Assembly (NCBI GenBank): GCA_902471875.1
Contig: CABRLN010000001.1
Coordinates: 62,001 to 126,000 of the forward strand
Direction: 5' to 3'
DNA: 64,000 nt
From: an uncultured Clostridium sp.
Lineage (GTDB): Bacteria > Bacillota > Clostridia > Oscillospirales > Acutalibacteraceae
Part shown: positions 44,902 to 54,195 of the stretch, piece by piece
Numbering within the stretch: position 1 is the first letter of the stretch
Layout of the letters: each line of letters opens with the position of its first letter
The notes under the pieces: generated by a model
Told to the model about the DNA's origin: nothing
Database searches by the model: none
Seen by the model: only the letters and a program-made list of their open reading frames with translations
Program-made: the position numbers and the translations under genes

Positions 44902-47173
44902 AACCATGTACCCGGACGGGATATGCCGGGTAAAAGACAACCTTTTTTCCAAGAGCATTGAATTTTCCGACATCAACTATCAGCTTGCACAGCCGGACGA
45001 CAAGACAGCGACCTTTGAAGCCCTCTGCGACTTCTACAACTCACTTGACAGCTCCGTAGGCTTGCAGCTTACCTTTGTGAACCGTGTCGCCGGGCAGGGG
45101 GACTTTTCAAAGAGTATCGACATACCGCCGCAGCAGGACGGTTTTGACGATGTGCGGGAGGAATACGCCGCCATGCTCCAAAACCAGCTTGCAAAGGGGA
45201 ATAACGGGCTTGTGAAGCGCAAATACCTTACGTTCACACTGGAAGCCGACAGCCTTAAAAATGCAAAATCCCGGCTTTCCCGACTGGAAACGGACACATT
45301 AAACCACCTCAAAATCTTAGGGGCGGCGAACAAGCCGCTTGACGGGAAAGAGCGGCTTGAAGTGCTGCACGGCATTTTCCACCCGGACGGGGACAGGCGT
45401 TTCCTGTTCAACTGGAAATGGCTTGTACCGTCCGGGCTTTCCACGAAAGATTTCATTGCGCCGCCCTCATTCGCTTTCAGAAACGGGCGAATGTTCGGCA
45501 TGGGCGACAAGACAGGGGCGGTATCGTTCTTACAGATACTTGCGCCGGAACTCAACGACCGCCTGCTTGCCGACCTCTTGAACGTGGACGGGCATTTACT
45601 TGTAAACCTGCATATCCGCAGTATCGACCAGAGCGAAGCCATAAAGACCATAAAACGCAAGATAACCGACCTTGACGCTATGAAGATAGCCGAGCAGAAA
45701 AAGGCGGTACGGAGCGGCTACGATATGGATATAATACCGTCCGACCTTGCCACCTACGGCGGGGACGCTAAAGACCTGTTACGGGACTTGCAGAGCCGCA
45801 ACGAGCGAATGTTTTTACTGACTTTCCTTGTGGTAAACCTTGCCGACAATAAGCAGCAGCTTGAAAATCAGATTTTCCAAACGGCGGGCGTGGCACAGAA
45901 AGCCAACTGTTCCCTTGTACGCCTTGACTATCAGCAGGAAGCCGGGCTTATGTCGTCCCTGCCTTTGGGACTGAATGAAATCCCTATACAAAGAGGGCTT
46001 ACGACAAGCAGCACGGCTATTTTCGTGCCGTTTACCACGCAGGAGCTTTTTCAGAACGGGGAAGCCCTCTACTACGGGCTGAACGCCCTTTCAAGCAACA
46101 TGATACTTGCAGACCGCAAGAAGCTGAAAAACCCTAACGGCTTGATTTTGGGGACACCGGGAAGCGGCAAGAGCTTTTCTGCCAAGCGTGAGATCACTAA
46201 CGTATTCCTTGTGGCAGACAAAAAGGACTGTATCTTGATATGCGACCCCGAAGCCGAGTATGCGCCGCTTGTCAACCGTTTAGGCGGGCAGGTAGTGAAA
46301 ATCTCCCCCACAAGCAAAGACTTTGTGAACCCTATGGACTTGAACCTCAACTATTCCGAGGACGAAAGCCCCCTGTCACTGAAAAGCGATTTTATCCTTT
46401 CCCTTTGTGAGCTTGTCGTGGGCGGCAAAAGCGGCTTAGAGCCTATCGAAAAGACCGTGATTGACCGAGCCGTGCGGGAGGTTTACCGGGAATACCTTGC
46501 AGACCCTACCCCGGCGAAAATGCCGATTTTGGAGGACTTGTATAACGCACTAAAGAAGCAGCCGGAAGCGGAAGCCGCACGGGTAGCCGCAGCACTGGAA
46601 CTGTATGTGCATGGAAGCCTTAACGTGTTCAACCACCGCACCAACATAGACATACATAACCGCCTTGTCTGCTTTGACATTAAGGAATTAGGCAAGCAGC
46701 TCAAAAAGTTAGGTATGCTCATCATACAAGACCAAGTTTGGGGGCGGGTAACTGAAAACAGGGAACTCCACGCTAACACATGGTTCTATTGTGATGAATT
46801 TCACCTGCTGTTAAAGGAGGAACAGACGGCAGCTTATTCCGTGGAGATATGGAAAAGATTTAGGAAATGGGGCGGAATACCGACAGGAATTACACAAAAT
46901 GTCAAAGATTTGCTTGCAAGCCGGGAGATTGAAAACATCTTTGAGAACAGCGATTTTATCTATATGCTGAACCAAGCGGGCGGCGACAGGCAGATTTTAG
47001 CCAAGCAGTTAGGCATATCGAATAAGCAGCTCTCCTATGTGACGCACTCCGAAGCCGGGCAGGGGCTTATCTTCTACGGCAACGTGATACTCCCCTTTGT
47101 AGACCGTTTCCCGACCGACACCGAGCTTTACCGCATAATGACGACACGCCCGGAGGAACTTGCCAATGGATAA
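44747..47173 (+). CDS. VirB4-like conjugal transfer ATPase (CD1110 family)
   Basis: 808 residues. The energising ATPase of the transfer channel. Walker A GTPGSGKS lies at about residues 469-476, Walker B in HANTWFYCDEFHLLL, and the ITQNVKDLLASREIENIFENSDF block is typical of VirB4/TraE proteins. The start is a TTG at 44747 with a perfect AAGGAGGT eight bases upstream, giving an overlap of 155 bp with the prgI frame. The N-terminal 40 residues are very basic (RKKAIKDRPQKQHTKEKIKL). Confidence 0.95.
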   Translation: MRKKAIKDRPQKQHTKEKIKLTRAEKKEIAALMRQARGDGKKHTAQQTIPYETMYPDGICRVKDNLFSKSIEFSDINYQLAQPDDKTATFEALCDFYNSLDSSVGLQLTFVNRVAGQGDFSKSIDIPPQQDGFDDVREEYAAMLQNQLAKGNNGLVKRKYLTFTLEADSLKNAKSRLSRLETDTLNHLKILGAANKPLDGKERLEVLHGIFHPDGDRRFLFNWKWLVPSGLSTKDFIAPPSFAFRNGRMFGMGDKTGAVSFLQILAPELNDRLLADLLNVDGHLLVNLHIRSIDQSEAIKTIKRKITDLDAMKIAEQKKAVRSGYDMDIIPSDLATYGGDAKDLLRDLQSRNERMFLLTFLVVNLADNKQQLENQIFQTAGVAQKANCSLVRLDYQQEAGLMSSLPLGLNEIPIQRGLTTSSTAIFVPFTTQELFQNGEALYYGLNALSSNMILADRKKLKNPNGLILGTPGSGKSFSAKREITNVFLVADKKDCILICDPEAEYAPLVNRLGGQVVKISPTSKDFVNPMDLNLNYSEDESPLSLKSDFILSLCELVVGGKSGLEPIEKTVIDRAVREVYREYLADPTPAKMPILEDLYNALKKQPEAEAARVAAALELYVHGSLNVFNHRTNIDIHNRLVCFDIKELGKQLKKLGMLIIQDQVWGRVTENRELHANTWFYCDEFHLLLKEEQTAAYSVEIWKRFRKWGGIPTGITQNVKDLLASREIENIFENSDFIYMLNQAGGDRQILAKQLGISNKQLSYVTHSEAGQGLIFYGNVILPFVDRFPTDTELYRIMTTRPEELANG

Positions 47174-47969
47174 AAAAACCGCCCTTACCGTACAAAGGAC
47201 TGACCCGGAAACGGCGGTTGCGTTTATCCGCAGATACCACTATTCAAAAGTGCTTCCCCGCCTTACAAGGCATTACTTAGGCATTTATGAGGGCGGGCAG
47301 CTTTCCGGCGTTGTCCTCTTAGGTTGGGGGACGCAGCCTTTACAGACGATAAGAAAGATTTTCCCAAAACAAAAGTTTCTGACCTCTGACTATTTGGAAA
47401 TCGGAAAAATGTGCTTTCTCCCGGAAAAGAACCATACCGGGTATTTTGGCAGCCTTGCGCTCTCCGCACTCATACGTTGGGTACGGGACAACACGGGCTG
47501 CCTTTTCCTTTACACCCTTGCGGACGGCATTATGGGGAAATGCGGGTATGTGTACCAAGCGGCGAATTTCCGCTACTTAGGGCATTTCACAACAAGCGTT
47601 TACCGGGACAGCGCAACCGGGGAAAAGATACACCCCCGGAGTGCCGGGCAGCTCTTATCAGAAAACGCAGCGTTGGAGGGCGTTGCAAAGAAGAACTGGC
47701 TGACCCATGAATTTTGTGCCGCAAAAGGGATTGAGAAGATCAACGGGCGAATGTTCCGCTATATCTACCCGCTTACCGGGGAAGCGAAAAAAATCTTGAA
47801 CAGCTACCCGCAATACCAAAGCATACCCCACCCGAAAGACAAGGATTTATATTTTGCAATCCGTACCGGGCAAAGACAGTACAGACAGATACCGCCGCCC
47901 CGGTTCGACCGGGACGTGTGCAACTATAACCCGCAGAAATACGGGAATGAAAGGAGAAACGAGCCATGA
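47166..47969 (+). CDS. Mom-like DNA adenine modification protein
   Basis: 267 residues. I recognise it as a relative of the phage Mu Mom family (adenine methylcarbamoylation), a GNAT-like fold. Family-typical blocks are AVAFIRRYHYSKVLPRLTRHYLGIYEGGQLSGVVLLGWG, YLEIGKMCFLPE and LFLYTLADGIMGKCGYVYQAANFRYLG. Mom of phage Mu changes adenines to a bulky form that protects DNA from many restriction enzymes. In an ICE it would most likely shield the element during transfer. The ATG at 47166 overlaps the virB4 stop and has GGAGG nine bases upstream. Assignment as a Mom relative is from memory of the family; activity is inference. Confidence 0.75.
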   Translation: MDKKTALTVQRTDPETAVAFIRRYHYSKVLPRLTRHYLGIYEGGQLSGVVLLGWGTQPLQTIRKIFPKQKFLTSDYLEIGKMCFLPEKNHTGYFGSLALSALIRWVRDNTGCLFLYTLADGIMGKCGYVYQAANFRYLGHFTTSVYRDSATGEKIHPRSAGQLLSENAALEGVAKKNWLTHEFCAAKGIEKINGRMFRYIYPLTGEAKKILNSYPQYQSIPHPKDKDLYFAIRTGQRQYRQIPPPRFDRDVCNYNPQKYGNERRNEP

Positions 47970-48745
47970 GCGCAAAAAAGAACACGCAGCAGGAAGCCTT
48001 GACAGAGCTTCTTGACCTGCTGACACAGAACGGGAAAAAGCAGGAAGCCGCCGAGCTTTCCGCATTATTCGCACAGTTTTCAGCAATGGAAACACAGTAT
48101 AACAAGGTGCTTTCCGAGCTTGCCGCCGTGCGTGAACAGCTTGCCACGCTCCATGACGGGGGAAACAGAGCCGCCGCCATGCAGGAAACCAAGCAGACGC
48201 AGGCGCATATCACGCAGGCAAAAGAAACACTCTCCACCCTAAAGGAGAACATGACGGACAAAATCAGAAAGACGCTTGCCGCCGTAAAACAGCACGGCAT
48301 TTCTGCACTGAACAAGGCGGCTGACTTCTTAGGCGTAAAAAAGGCACTTACGGAAATGAAAGGCAGCGTACAGGACGCTATCGCTTCCACCCAGAGCAGC
48401 ATTGACCGTATCAACGCCATAGGCAGCGAACTCCACGCCCTTAATGAACACGCCAAGAACTTAGGGCGGGCACTGACGGGAAAGGAACGAAAAGAGCTTA
48501 CGCAGCGCAACGAGGATAAGGGCGTGCTTGCCGCCATTGCCAAGCCCTTAAAACGCCACAAAACCGCCTTAGAGGGCATGGAAAAGAACATTGACCGGGC
48601 AATGGCACGGGTGGAACGACTGGAGCAGGCAGCCGCCAAAGGAAAGGAAAAGCCCTCTATCCGGGAGGAAATCAAAGCCGCAGCCGCAAAGCCGGAGCCA
48701 CCCAAGAAGAAAGCCCCGCAGAAAGCGCAGGAAGCGGCTTTATAA
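47966..48745 (+). CDS. DUF6674 family coiled-coil protein
   Basis: 259 residues. Mostly alpha-helical with coiled-coil-like segments (ELSALFAQFSAMETQYNKVLSELAAVREQL; MEKNIDRAMARVERLEQAAAKG). I recognise it as DUF6674, found at this place in related elements. No membrane segment or catalytic motif. The tail carries KEKPSIREE (KPSIR at 229-233, 26 residues from the end), the motif shared with PcfB, the polyvalent protein and its downstream neighbour. Its start overlaps the Mom-like gene stop by 4 bp. It may be a transferred or channel-associated protein; that is inference. Confidence 0.75.
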   Translation: MSAKKNTQQEALTELLDLLTQNGKKQEAAELSALFAQFSAMETQYNKVLSELAAVREQLATLHDGGNRAAAMQETKQTQAHITQAKETLSTLKENMTDKIRKTLAAVKQHGISALNKAADFLGVKKALTEMKGSVQDAIASTQSSIDRINAIGSELHALNEHAKNLGRALTGKERKELTQRNEDKGVLAAIAKPLKRHKTALEGMEKNIDRAMARVERLEQAAAKGKEKPSIREEIKAAAAKPEPPKKKAPQKAQEAAL

Positions 48746-48760
48746 AGGGGGATAACATTC

Positions 48761-50746
48761 ATGCAGGAATTTAAGGCAAAGGCAAAAATGACGCAGAAAA
48801 TGACCCGTGACGGCGTTGTGGAAACCAACGAAGCCACAGGGGAACAGACCCGCACAAGCCAAAGGGAAACAGACGATTTTTCCGGGGACACAGCCGAAAA
48901 CGTGACCGGGAAAGCCTTAAACCGTGCCGCCGCCGAAAGGCAGCGTCACAAAGCGAAGAAACGCCAAAGAAAGGCGGCTAAAGCCGTCAAAAAGGCAAAA
49001 GAAGCCACGGGGAAACAGACAACCCGCCTGCAATTTTCCGAAGCGGAACGCAGCGACCCGGAGCTTGCAAAGTATGTGAAAAAATCCGAGAAAGCCGCTG
49101 ATAAACTGGAAGCGGCAAGAGAAAAGATACCCAAGCAGAAACGCATTAAGGCGGCGAGGGAATTTGACGAAGCCACCGGGCGGGCAAAAACCCGCCTGTA
49201 CTTTGAAAAGACCGACAAGCCCCCAAACGGGAAGCTGCACCACAACCCGGCTGACCGACCCGTGCGGGAGATCAAGAACTATGTGCATGGGAAAGTAAGC
49301 GAGGTTGAGAAAGACAATTCCGGCGTTGAGGGGGCGCACAAGTCGGAAAAAGTTGCAGAACGGGCAGGCGGCTACGCAGCACGGAAACTGAAAGAGGGCT
49401 ACCGCAGCCACAAACTCAAACCCTACCGGGAAGCCGCCAAAGCGGAAGCTGCGTCACAGAAAGCGGACACCAATTATTTATACCACAAGACATTAAAGGA
49501 GAACCCGGAGCTTGCAAGCAGCCCTCTCTCCCGCTTCCACCAAAAACAGCAGATAAAACGGCAGTACGCAAAAGATTTAAGGGCAGCGCAGAAAGCCGGG
49601 ACAGCAGCCGGAAAGACCGCAGGCGCAGCCAAGAACACCCGCAAAGCGACACAGAAAGCCGGGGAAGCCACGAAAAAGACAACGGACTTTATCGCCCGCC
49701 ACTGGAAAGCAATATTAACCGTGGGCGTGTTCCTGCTCTTAATCGTGATGATATTTACCGGGCTATCTTCCTGCGCCGCCGTGATACAGGGCGGCGTGAC
49801 CTCAATCGTTGGCACTTCCTACACCGCCGAGGACGAAGCAATCCGGCAGGTGGAAGCCGACTACAAGGAACTGGAAAGCGGCTTGCGTGAGGAAATCGCA
49901 GACATAGAAACGGACTACCCGGACTATGACGAATACCAATACCACCTTGACGAAATCGGGCATAACCCCTTTGCGCTTGCGTCCTACCTTACCGCCAAGC
50001 TCTACGATTACACAAGGGAGGAAGCGAGGGCAGAAATACAGGCATTGTTTGAAAAACAGTACACCCTTACCCTGCGGGAAGAAATACAGACACGCTACCG
50101 CACGGAAACCACCACCGACCCGGAAACCGGGGAAACGACCACCGAGGAAATCCCCTACGATTATTACATTCTCCATGTAACGCTGACAAACAAAAACATT
50201 GAAACCCTTGCCGGGGAACTCCTTACCCCGGAGCAGAAAGAAATGTTTGACATTTACATGGAAACCAAAGGCAACAAGCCGGACGTGTTCGGGGACGACT
50301 ACGCAACGGGAACGCCGGGCAGCGGGGAATACACCGACTACGAGATACCCCCGGAAGCCCTCTCTGATGAACGCTTTGCCGCCATGATTGCGGAAGCGGA
50401 AAAATACTTAGGCTACCCCTATGTATGGGGCGGCAGCTCCCCGTCAACGTCCTTTGACTGTTCGGGCTTTGTGTGTTGGGTAATCAACCATTCCGGCGTT
50501 GGGAATGTCGGCAGGACAACGGCGCAGGGCATTTTCAATTACACCACGCCCATAGCACCGAGCGAAGCCAAGCCGGGGGACATTATCTTTTTCACGGGGA
50601 CTTATGACAGCGGATCGGCGGTTAGCCATGTAGGAATTTATGTCGGCAATGGCATGATGATACATTGCGGCAACCCTATTTCCTACGCTTCCGTCAACAC
50701 CCCCTACTGGCAGTCACACTTTTATTCTTACGGCAGACTTCCGTAA
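48761..50746 (+). CDS. CD1108-family NlpC/P60 cell-wall hydrolase of the transfer system
   Basis: 661 residues in three parts. Residues 1-310 are very basic, rich in Lys, Arg, Ala and Glu, and should be cytoplasmic. A transmembrane helix follows at about 315-345 (ILTVGVFLLLIVMIFTGLSSC). The extracytoplasmic part has a helical stalk (about 350-520) and a C-terminal NlpC/P60 domain with catalytic Cys567 in FDCSGF and His623 in SHVGIYVG. Such enzymes cut peptide stems of peptidoglycan to open a path for the conjugation channel, the VirB1/Tra peptidase role. GGGGGATAA precedes the ATG. The long basic cytoplasmic arm is unusual for a hydrolase. Confidence 0.9.
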   Translation: MQEFKAKAKMTQKMTRDGVVETNEATGEQTRTSQRETDDFSGDTAENVTGKALNRAAAERQRHKAKKRQRKAAKAVKKAKEATGKQTTRLQFSEAERSDPELAKYVKKSEKAADKLEAAREKIPKQKRIKAAREFDEATGRAKTRLYFEKTDKPPNGKLHHNPADRPVREIKNYVHGKVSEVEKDNSGVEGAHKSEKVAERAGGYAARKLKEGYRSHKLKPYREAAKAEAASQKADTNYLYHKTLKENPELASSPLSRFHQKQQIKRQYAKDLRAAQKAGTAAGKTAGAAKNTRKATQKAGEATKKTTDFIARHWKAILTVGVFLLLIVMIFTGLSSCAAVIQGGVTSIVGTSYTAEDEAIRQVEADYKELESGLREEIADIETDYPDYDEYQYHLDEIGHNPFALASYLTAKLYDYTREEARAEIQALFEKQYTLTLREEIQTRYRTETTTDPETGETTTEEIPYDYYILHVTLTNKNIETLAGELLTPEQKEMFDIYMETKGNKPDVFGDDYATGTPGSGEYTDYEIPPEALSDERFAAMIAEAEKYLGYPYVWGGSSPSTSFDCSGFVCWVINHSGVGNVGRTTAQGIFNYTTPIAPSEAKPGDIIFFTGTYDSGSAVSHVGIYVGNGMMIHCGNPISYASVNTPYWQSHFYSYGRLP

Positions 50747-50777
50747 CAAACCAAATCAGACAGGAGGAAATATTTTT

Positions 50778-51041
50778 ATGATGAAACTGGAACGTATCAT
50801 TGCGGAGATTGAGAAAACAAAAGAAACAATCTCCAAGCAGCAGACAAGACTTAGGGAACTGGAAGCGCAGAAAACCGAGGTTGAAAACCTGCAAATCGTA
50901 CAAATGGTAAGGGCGTTACGCATGTCCCCGGCAGAGCTTTCCACCTTTTTACAAGGCAAGCCGGACAATACCGCAGCCACTACCACAGCAACCGCAAACA
51001 GCAGCCTTTTTTCAAGACAGGAGGACACCGAGAATGAGTAA
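50778..51041 (+). CDS. DUF4315 family protein
   Basis: 87 residues. An N-terminal coiled coil (ERIIAEIEKTKETISKQQTRLRELEAQKTEVENLQIVQMVRAL) is followed by RMSPAELSTFLQG and a Thr/Ala tail. I recognise DUF4315, always next to DUF4366 in this ICE family. It probably forms a dimer and a complex with neighbouring channel proteins; role unknown. AGGAGG precedes the two possible starts (50778 and 50781). It overlaps the next gene by 8 bp. Confidence 0.8.
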   Translation: MMKLERIIAEIEKTKETISKQQTRLRELEAQKTEVENLQIVQMVRALRMSPAELSTFLQGKPDNTAATTTATANSSLFSRQEDTENE

Positions 51042-51867
51042 AAAAATCTTACATACCTTTTTAGCACTTTCCGCCGCCCTTATCCTTACGGGCGGCTTTT
51101 CCATGACCGCCTACGCAGGCGGCGGGGAGGAATACGAAGTTACCGAACCCACACCCGAACCGAAGCCGGAGGAAACGGCAGAACCGAGCGACCCGCTGAC
51201 CCCGGAGGGGAACGCAACCCTTGTTGATGATATTTGGGGAGAGAACAAGCAGCTTATCACAGTAACCACCAAGAACGGCAACTATTTTTATATCCTTATC
51301 GACCGTGCCGCCGAGGGGGAAAACACCGTGCATTTCCTTAACATGGTGGACGAAGCCGACCTTATGGCACTTATCGAGGACGGGGAGAAAGAGGAAACGA
51401 CCGTCATGCCGCAGACCTGCACCTGCAAGGAGAAATGCGAAGCCGGGGCGGTCAACGAAAGCTGCCCCGTATGCCTTAACAACCGTAATTCCTGCATTGG
51501 AACAGAAAAAGAAACCGAGCCGGAAACCGAAGCCGAGCCGGAAAAACCGAAGAATGACAAAGGCACAAAAAGCCTGCTCCTGCTCTTTCTTCTGACACTC
51601 CTTGCAGGCGGCGGGGCGTTCTATTATTTCAAGTACATCAAGCCAAAGGACACCGCAAAGGGCAGCCCGGACTTCTCCGATTTTGACTTTGACGAGGACG
51701 GGGACGAGGACGAAGAAACGGACTATGAGGACGACACCGATTATGACAGCTACGGGGACGATACCGGGGACGCAGACGACACCAAAGCAGACGGGGAAAC
51801 CGACTACGGGGACGACACCGAAACCGGGGACAACGGGCTTGATGATGATACGGAGGGCGGCTTATGA
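51034..51867 (+). CDS. DUF4366 membrane protein with acidic cytoplasmic tail
   Basis: 277 residues. A signal peptide (LHTFLALSAALILTGGFSMTAYAGG) is followed by a Pro/Glu linker, a small extracytoplasmic domain (residues about 55-115) and a cysteine cluster of six residues in CTCKEKC ... SCPVC ... SC. A transmembrane helix at about 180-205 (SLLLLFLLTLLAGGGAFYYF) leads into a cytoplasmic tail of about 70 residues made mostly of Asp, Glu, Gly and Thr (DGDEDEETDYEDD and similar). The tail is the opposite in charge to the basic arm of the CD1108 protein two genes upstream. Family DUF4366; function unknown, assumed part of the channel. Confidence 0.82.
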   Translation: MSKKILHTFLALSAALILTGGFSMTAYAGGGEEYEVTEPTPEPKPEETAEPSDPLTPEGNATLVDDIWGENKQLITVTTKNGNYFYILIDRAAEGENTVHFLNMVDEADLMALIEDGEKEETTVMPQTCTCKEKCEAGAVNESCPVCLNNRNSCIGTEKETEPETEAEPEKPKNDKGTKSLLLLFLLTLLAGGGAFYYFKYIKPKDTAKGSPDFSDFDFDEDGDEDEETDYEDDTDYDSYGDDTGDADDTKADGETDYGDDTETGDNGLDDDTEGGL

Positions 51868-52061
51868 CGTGGTTCACAGACAGCCCCTTTGAAAGAATGA
51901 TGACACAGAAACCGGGACACGGGCGGCACAGGGACGACACGCCGCCCGTCCCCCATTCCCCGGCTTGTACTGGCTGCCCTTATAACAAGGGGCTATCCCC
52001 TTGTATCGGGTACTGTATCAAGAAGTTGCAGGCGAAGAAAAGCACCGAGCCGGAACACTGA
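51864..52061 (+). CDS. small cysteine-containing ICE protein, unknown function
   Basis: 65 residues; not recognised by name. It overlaps the DUF4366 stop by 4 bp (ATGA), which supports its being translated. The middle contains ACTGCPYNKGLSPCIGYC, four cysteines that could bind a metal, and the C-terminus is basic (KKLQAKKSTEPEH). It lies directly before topB, 14 bp upstream. Confidence 0.6.
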   Translation: MTWFTDSPFERMMTQKPGHGRHRDDTPPVPHSPACTGCPYNKGLSPCIGYCIKKLQAKKSTEPEH

Positions 52062-52075
52062 AAGGAGATATTTTT

Positions 52076-54172
52076 ATGCAGTTGGTAATCGCAGAAAAGC
52101 CGAGCGTGGCAATGTCAATCGCTTCCGTTATCGGCGCAGACGAAAGAAAAGACGGCTACATGGAGGGCGCAGGCTACCTTGTGAGCTGGTGCGTGGGACA
52201 CCTTGCGGGGCTTGCGGACGCTACCCACTACGGGGATTTTAAGAAATGGCGTTATGAGGATTTACCAATCCTGCCCCAAACGTGGGAAACCGTCATATCC
52301 CCGGACAAGGAAGAACAGTTTGAAACCTTAAAAAACCTCATGCACAGAAAGGACGTGACCGGGCTTGTGTGCGCCACGGACGCAGGGAGTGAGGGGGAAC
52401 TCATTTTCCGCTTTGTCTATGAGAAAGCCGGGTGTGAAAAACCATTCAGACGCTTGTGGATCAGCAGCATGGAGGAAAGCGCAATAAGGAAAGGCTTTGA
52501 CGATTTGCGGGACGGACACGACTACGACCCGCTCTATCATTCCGCATTATGCCGGGCAAAAGCTGACTGGCTTATCGGTATCAATGCGACCCGCCTTTTC
52601 TCCGTCCTTTACAACCACACCTTGAACGTAGGGCGGGTACAGACACCGACCCTTTCCCTGCTTGTGGAACGGGACAACGCCATAACGAATTTTCAGAAGA
52701 AAAAATATTATGTGGTGCATATCGGGGACGGCACTTTTGAAGCGGCAAGCCCGCCCTACACCCAAAAGGACGAAGCCGAAAAACTCCGCAAAGATTGTGA
52801 CGGGGAAACGGCAGTATGCACTTCCCTTATCCGGGAAGAAAAGACCGAGAACCCGCCCCGCCTTTACGACCTCACAACCTTGCAGCGGGAAGCAAACAGG
52901 CTTTACGGCTACACCGCCAAGCAGACCCTTGACTACACCCAATCGCTCTATGAAAAGAAGCTATGCACCTACCCCCGGACAGACAGCCAATATCTCACAG
53001 ACGATATGCTCCCCACCGCTGAAAATATCGTGTCCGGGCTTTTCGGCACACTGGACTTTGCAAAGGGCGTTGACCTCTCCCCGGACTACTCCCGCATTTT
53101 GAACAGCAAGAAAGTGTCCGACCACCATGCAATCATTCCCACCGCCGAAGCGGTAAAGACAGACAAAGGCAGCCTGCCCGAAAGCGAAAGGAATATCCTG
53201 CTTCTGCTCTCCATGAAACTGTTGTCCGCAACGGCGCAGCCCTACCGATACGAAGCCGTGACCGCTTCCTTTTCCTGCGGCGGCATAACCTTTACGGCAA
53301 AGGGAAAGACCGTAACAAACGAGGGCTTTAAGGAACTGGAACGCCGCTTCCGTGCCACCTTGAAAACGAAGCCGGAGGACGGGAAAACCACGAAAGAAAA
53401 CCCATTGCCGGAACTGTCCGAGGGACAAAAAATCACGGCAAAGACAGCCATGACGGAGCATGACACAACGCCCCCGAAAGCCTATACGGAAGATACCCTG
53501 CTTTCCGCTATGGAACGTGCCGGAAACGGGGACATTACAGAGGACGCAGAGCGCAAAGGTTTAGGCACTCCCGCCACCCGTGCGGCGGTACTGGAAAAAC
53601 TTGTGCAGGCGGGCTTTGTGGAACGGAAGAAAAAGCAGCTCATACCGACCAAAGACGGCAAGAACCTTGTCGCCGTCCTGCCCGACATTCTCACAAGCCC
53701 GAAGCTGACCGCCGAGTGGGAAAACGCCCTCACGGAGATTGCCAAAGGGGAAGCCGACCCGGACAGCTTCATGCGGGATATTGAAGCTATGGCGGCGGGG
53801 CTTGTCAAAGATTATGCCGCCGTCCCGGAGGATAAGAAAAAACTGTTTGCCCCGGAAAAAAAGGAAATCGGCAAGTGTCCCCGGTGTGGCTCTCCCGTCT
53901 ATGAGGGGAAGAAAAATTTTTATTGTAGCAATAAGGATTGTGCGTTTTCCATGTGGAAGAATGACCGCTTTTTTGAAAGCAAGAAAAAGGAGCTGACCGC
54001 CGCCATTGCCGCCGCCCTGCTTAGTAAAGGCAGGGCAAGCATGAAAGGCTTGTATTCCGAGAAAACGGGCAAGACCTATGACGCTGACGTGCTGCTTGCA
54101 GACACAGGAGAAAAGTATGTGAAATATAAGATTGAGCTGAAAAAGACCAAGAAGCCAAAAGCCAAGAAGTAA
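52076..54172 (+). CDS. topB: DNA topoisomerase III (type IA)
   Basis: 698 residues. Toprim domain at the start (LVIAEKPSVAMSIASVIGA, TDAGSEGE), the type IA core with active-site Tyr299 in CTYPRTDSQYL, and a C-terminal zinc ribbon from Cys601 (CPRCGSPVYEGKKNFYCSNKDC). Topoisomerases of this class are standard in Tn1549-like elements and may resolve intermediates during transfer or replication of the element. The ATG at 52076 has GAAAGGAG upstream; the frame is open earlier but begins inside the preceding gene. The C-terminal end is basic (KKTKKPKAKK). Confidence 0.95.
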   Translation: MQLVIAEKPSVAMSIASVIGADERKDGYMEGAGYLVSWCVGHLAGLADATHYGDFKKWRYEDLPILPQTWETVISPDKEEQFETLKNLMHRKDVTGLVCATDAGSEGELIFRFVYEKAGCEKPFRRLWISSMEESAIRKGFDDLRDGHDYDPLYHSALCRAKADWLIGINATRLFSVLYNHTLNVGRVQTPTLSLLVERDNAITNFQKKKYYVVHIGDGTFEAASPPYTQKDEAEKLRKDCDGETAVCTSLIREEKTENPPRLYDLTTLQREANRLYGYTAKQTLDYTQSLYEKKLCTYPRTDSQYLTDDMLPTAENIVSGLFGTLDFAKGVDLSPDYSRILNSKKVSDHHAIIPTAEAVKTDKGSLPESERNILLLLSMKLLSATAQPYRYEAVTASFSCGGITFTAKGKTVTNEGFKELERRFRATLKTKPEDGKTTKENPLPELSEGQKITAKTAMTEHDTTPPKAYTEDTLLSAMERAGNGDITEDAERKGLGTPATRAAVLEKLVQAGFVERKKKQLIPTKDGKNLVAVLPDILTSPKLTAEWENALTEIAKGEADPDSFMRDIEAMAAGLVKDYAAVPEDKKKLFAPEKKEIGKCPRCGSPVYEGKKNFYCSNKDCAFSMWKNDRFFESKKKELTAAIAAALLSKGRASMKGLYSEKTGKTYDADVLLADTGEKYVKYKIELKKTKKPKAKK

Positions 54173-54195
54173 CACACAGAAGAATAGCAAGCATA

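Noticed and set aside
47773..48891. Long minus-strand open frame of 372 codons across DUF6674 and the Mom-like gene end
   Set aside because: It lies opposite well-supported coupled genes in GC-rich DNA, has a Ser/Ala/Cys-rich composition typical of antisense frames, and has no ribosome site.
51665..51860. GAC/GAG-rich stretch as a DNA repeat region
   Set aside because: It encodes the acidic tail of DUF4366 and is imperfect at DNA level.
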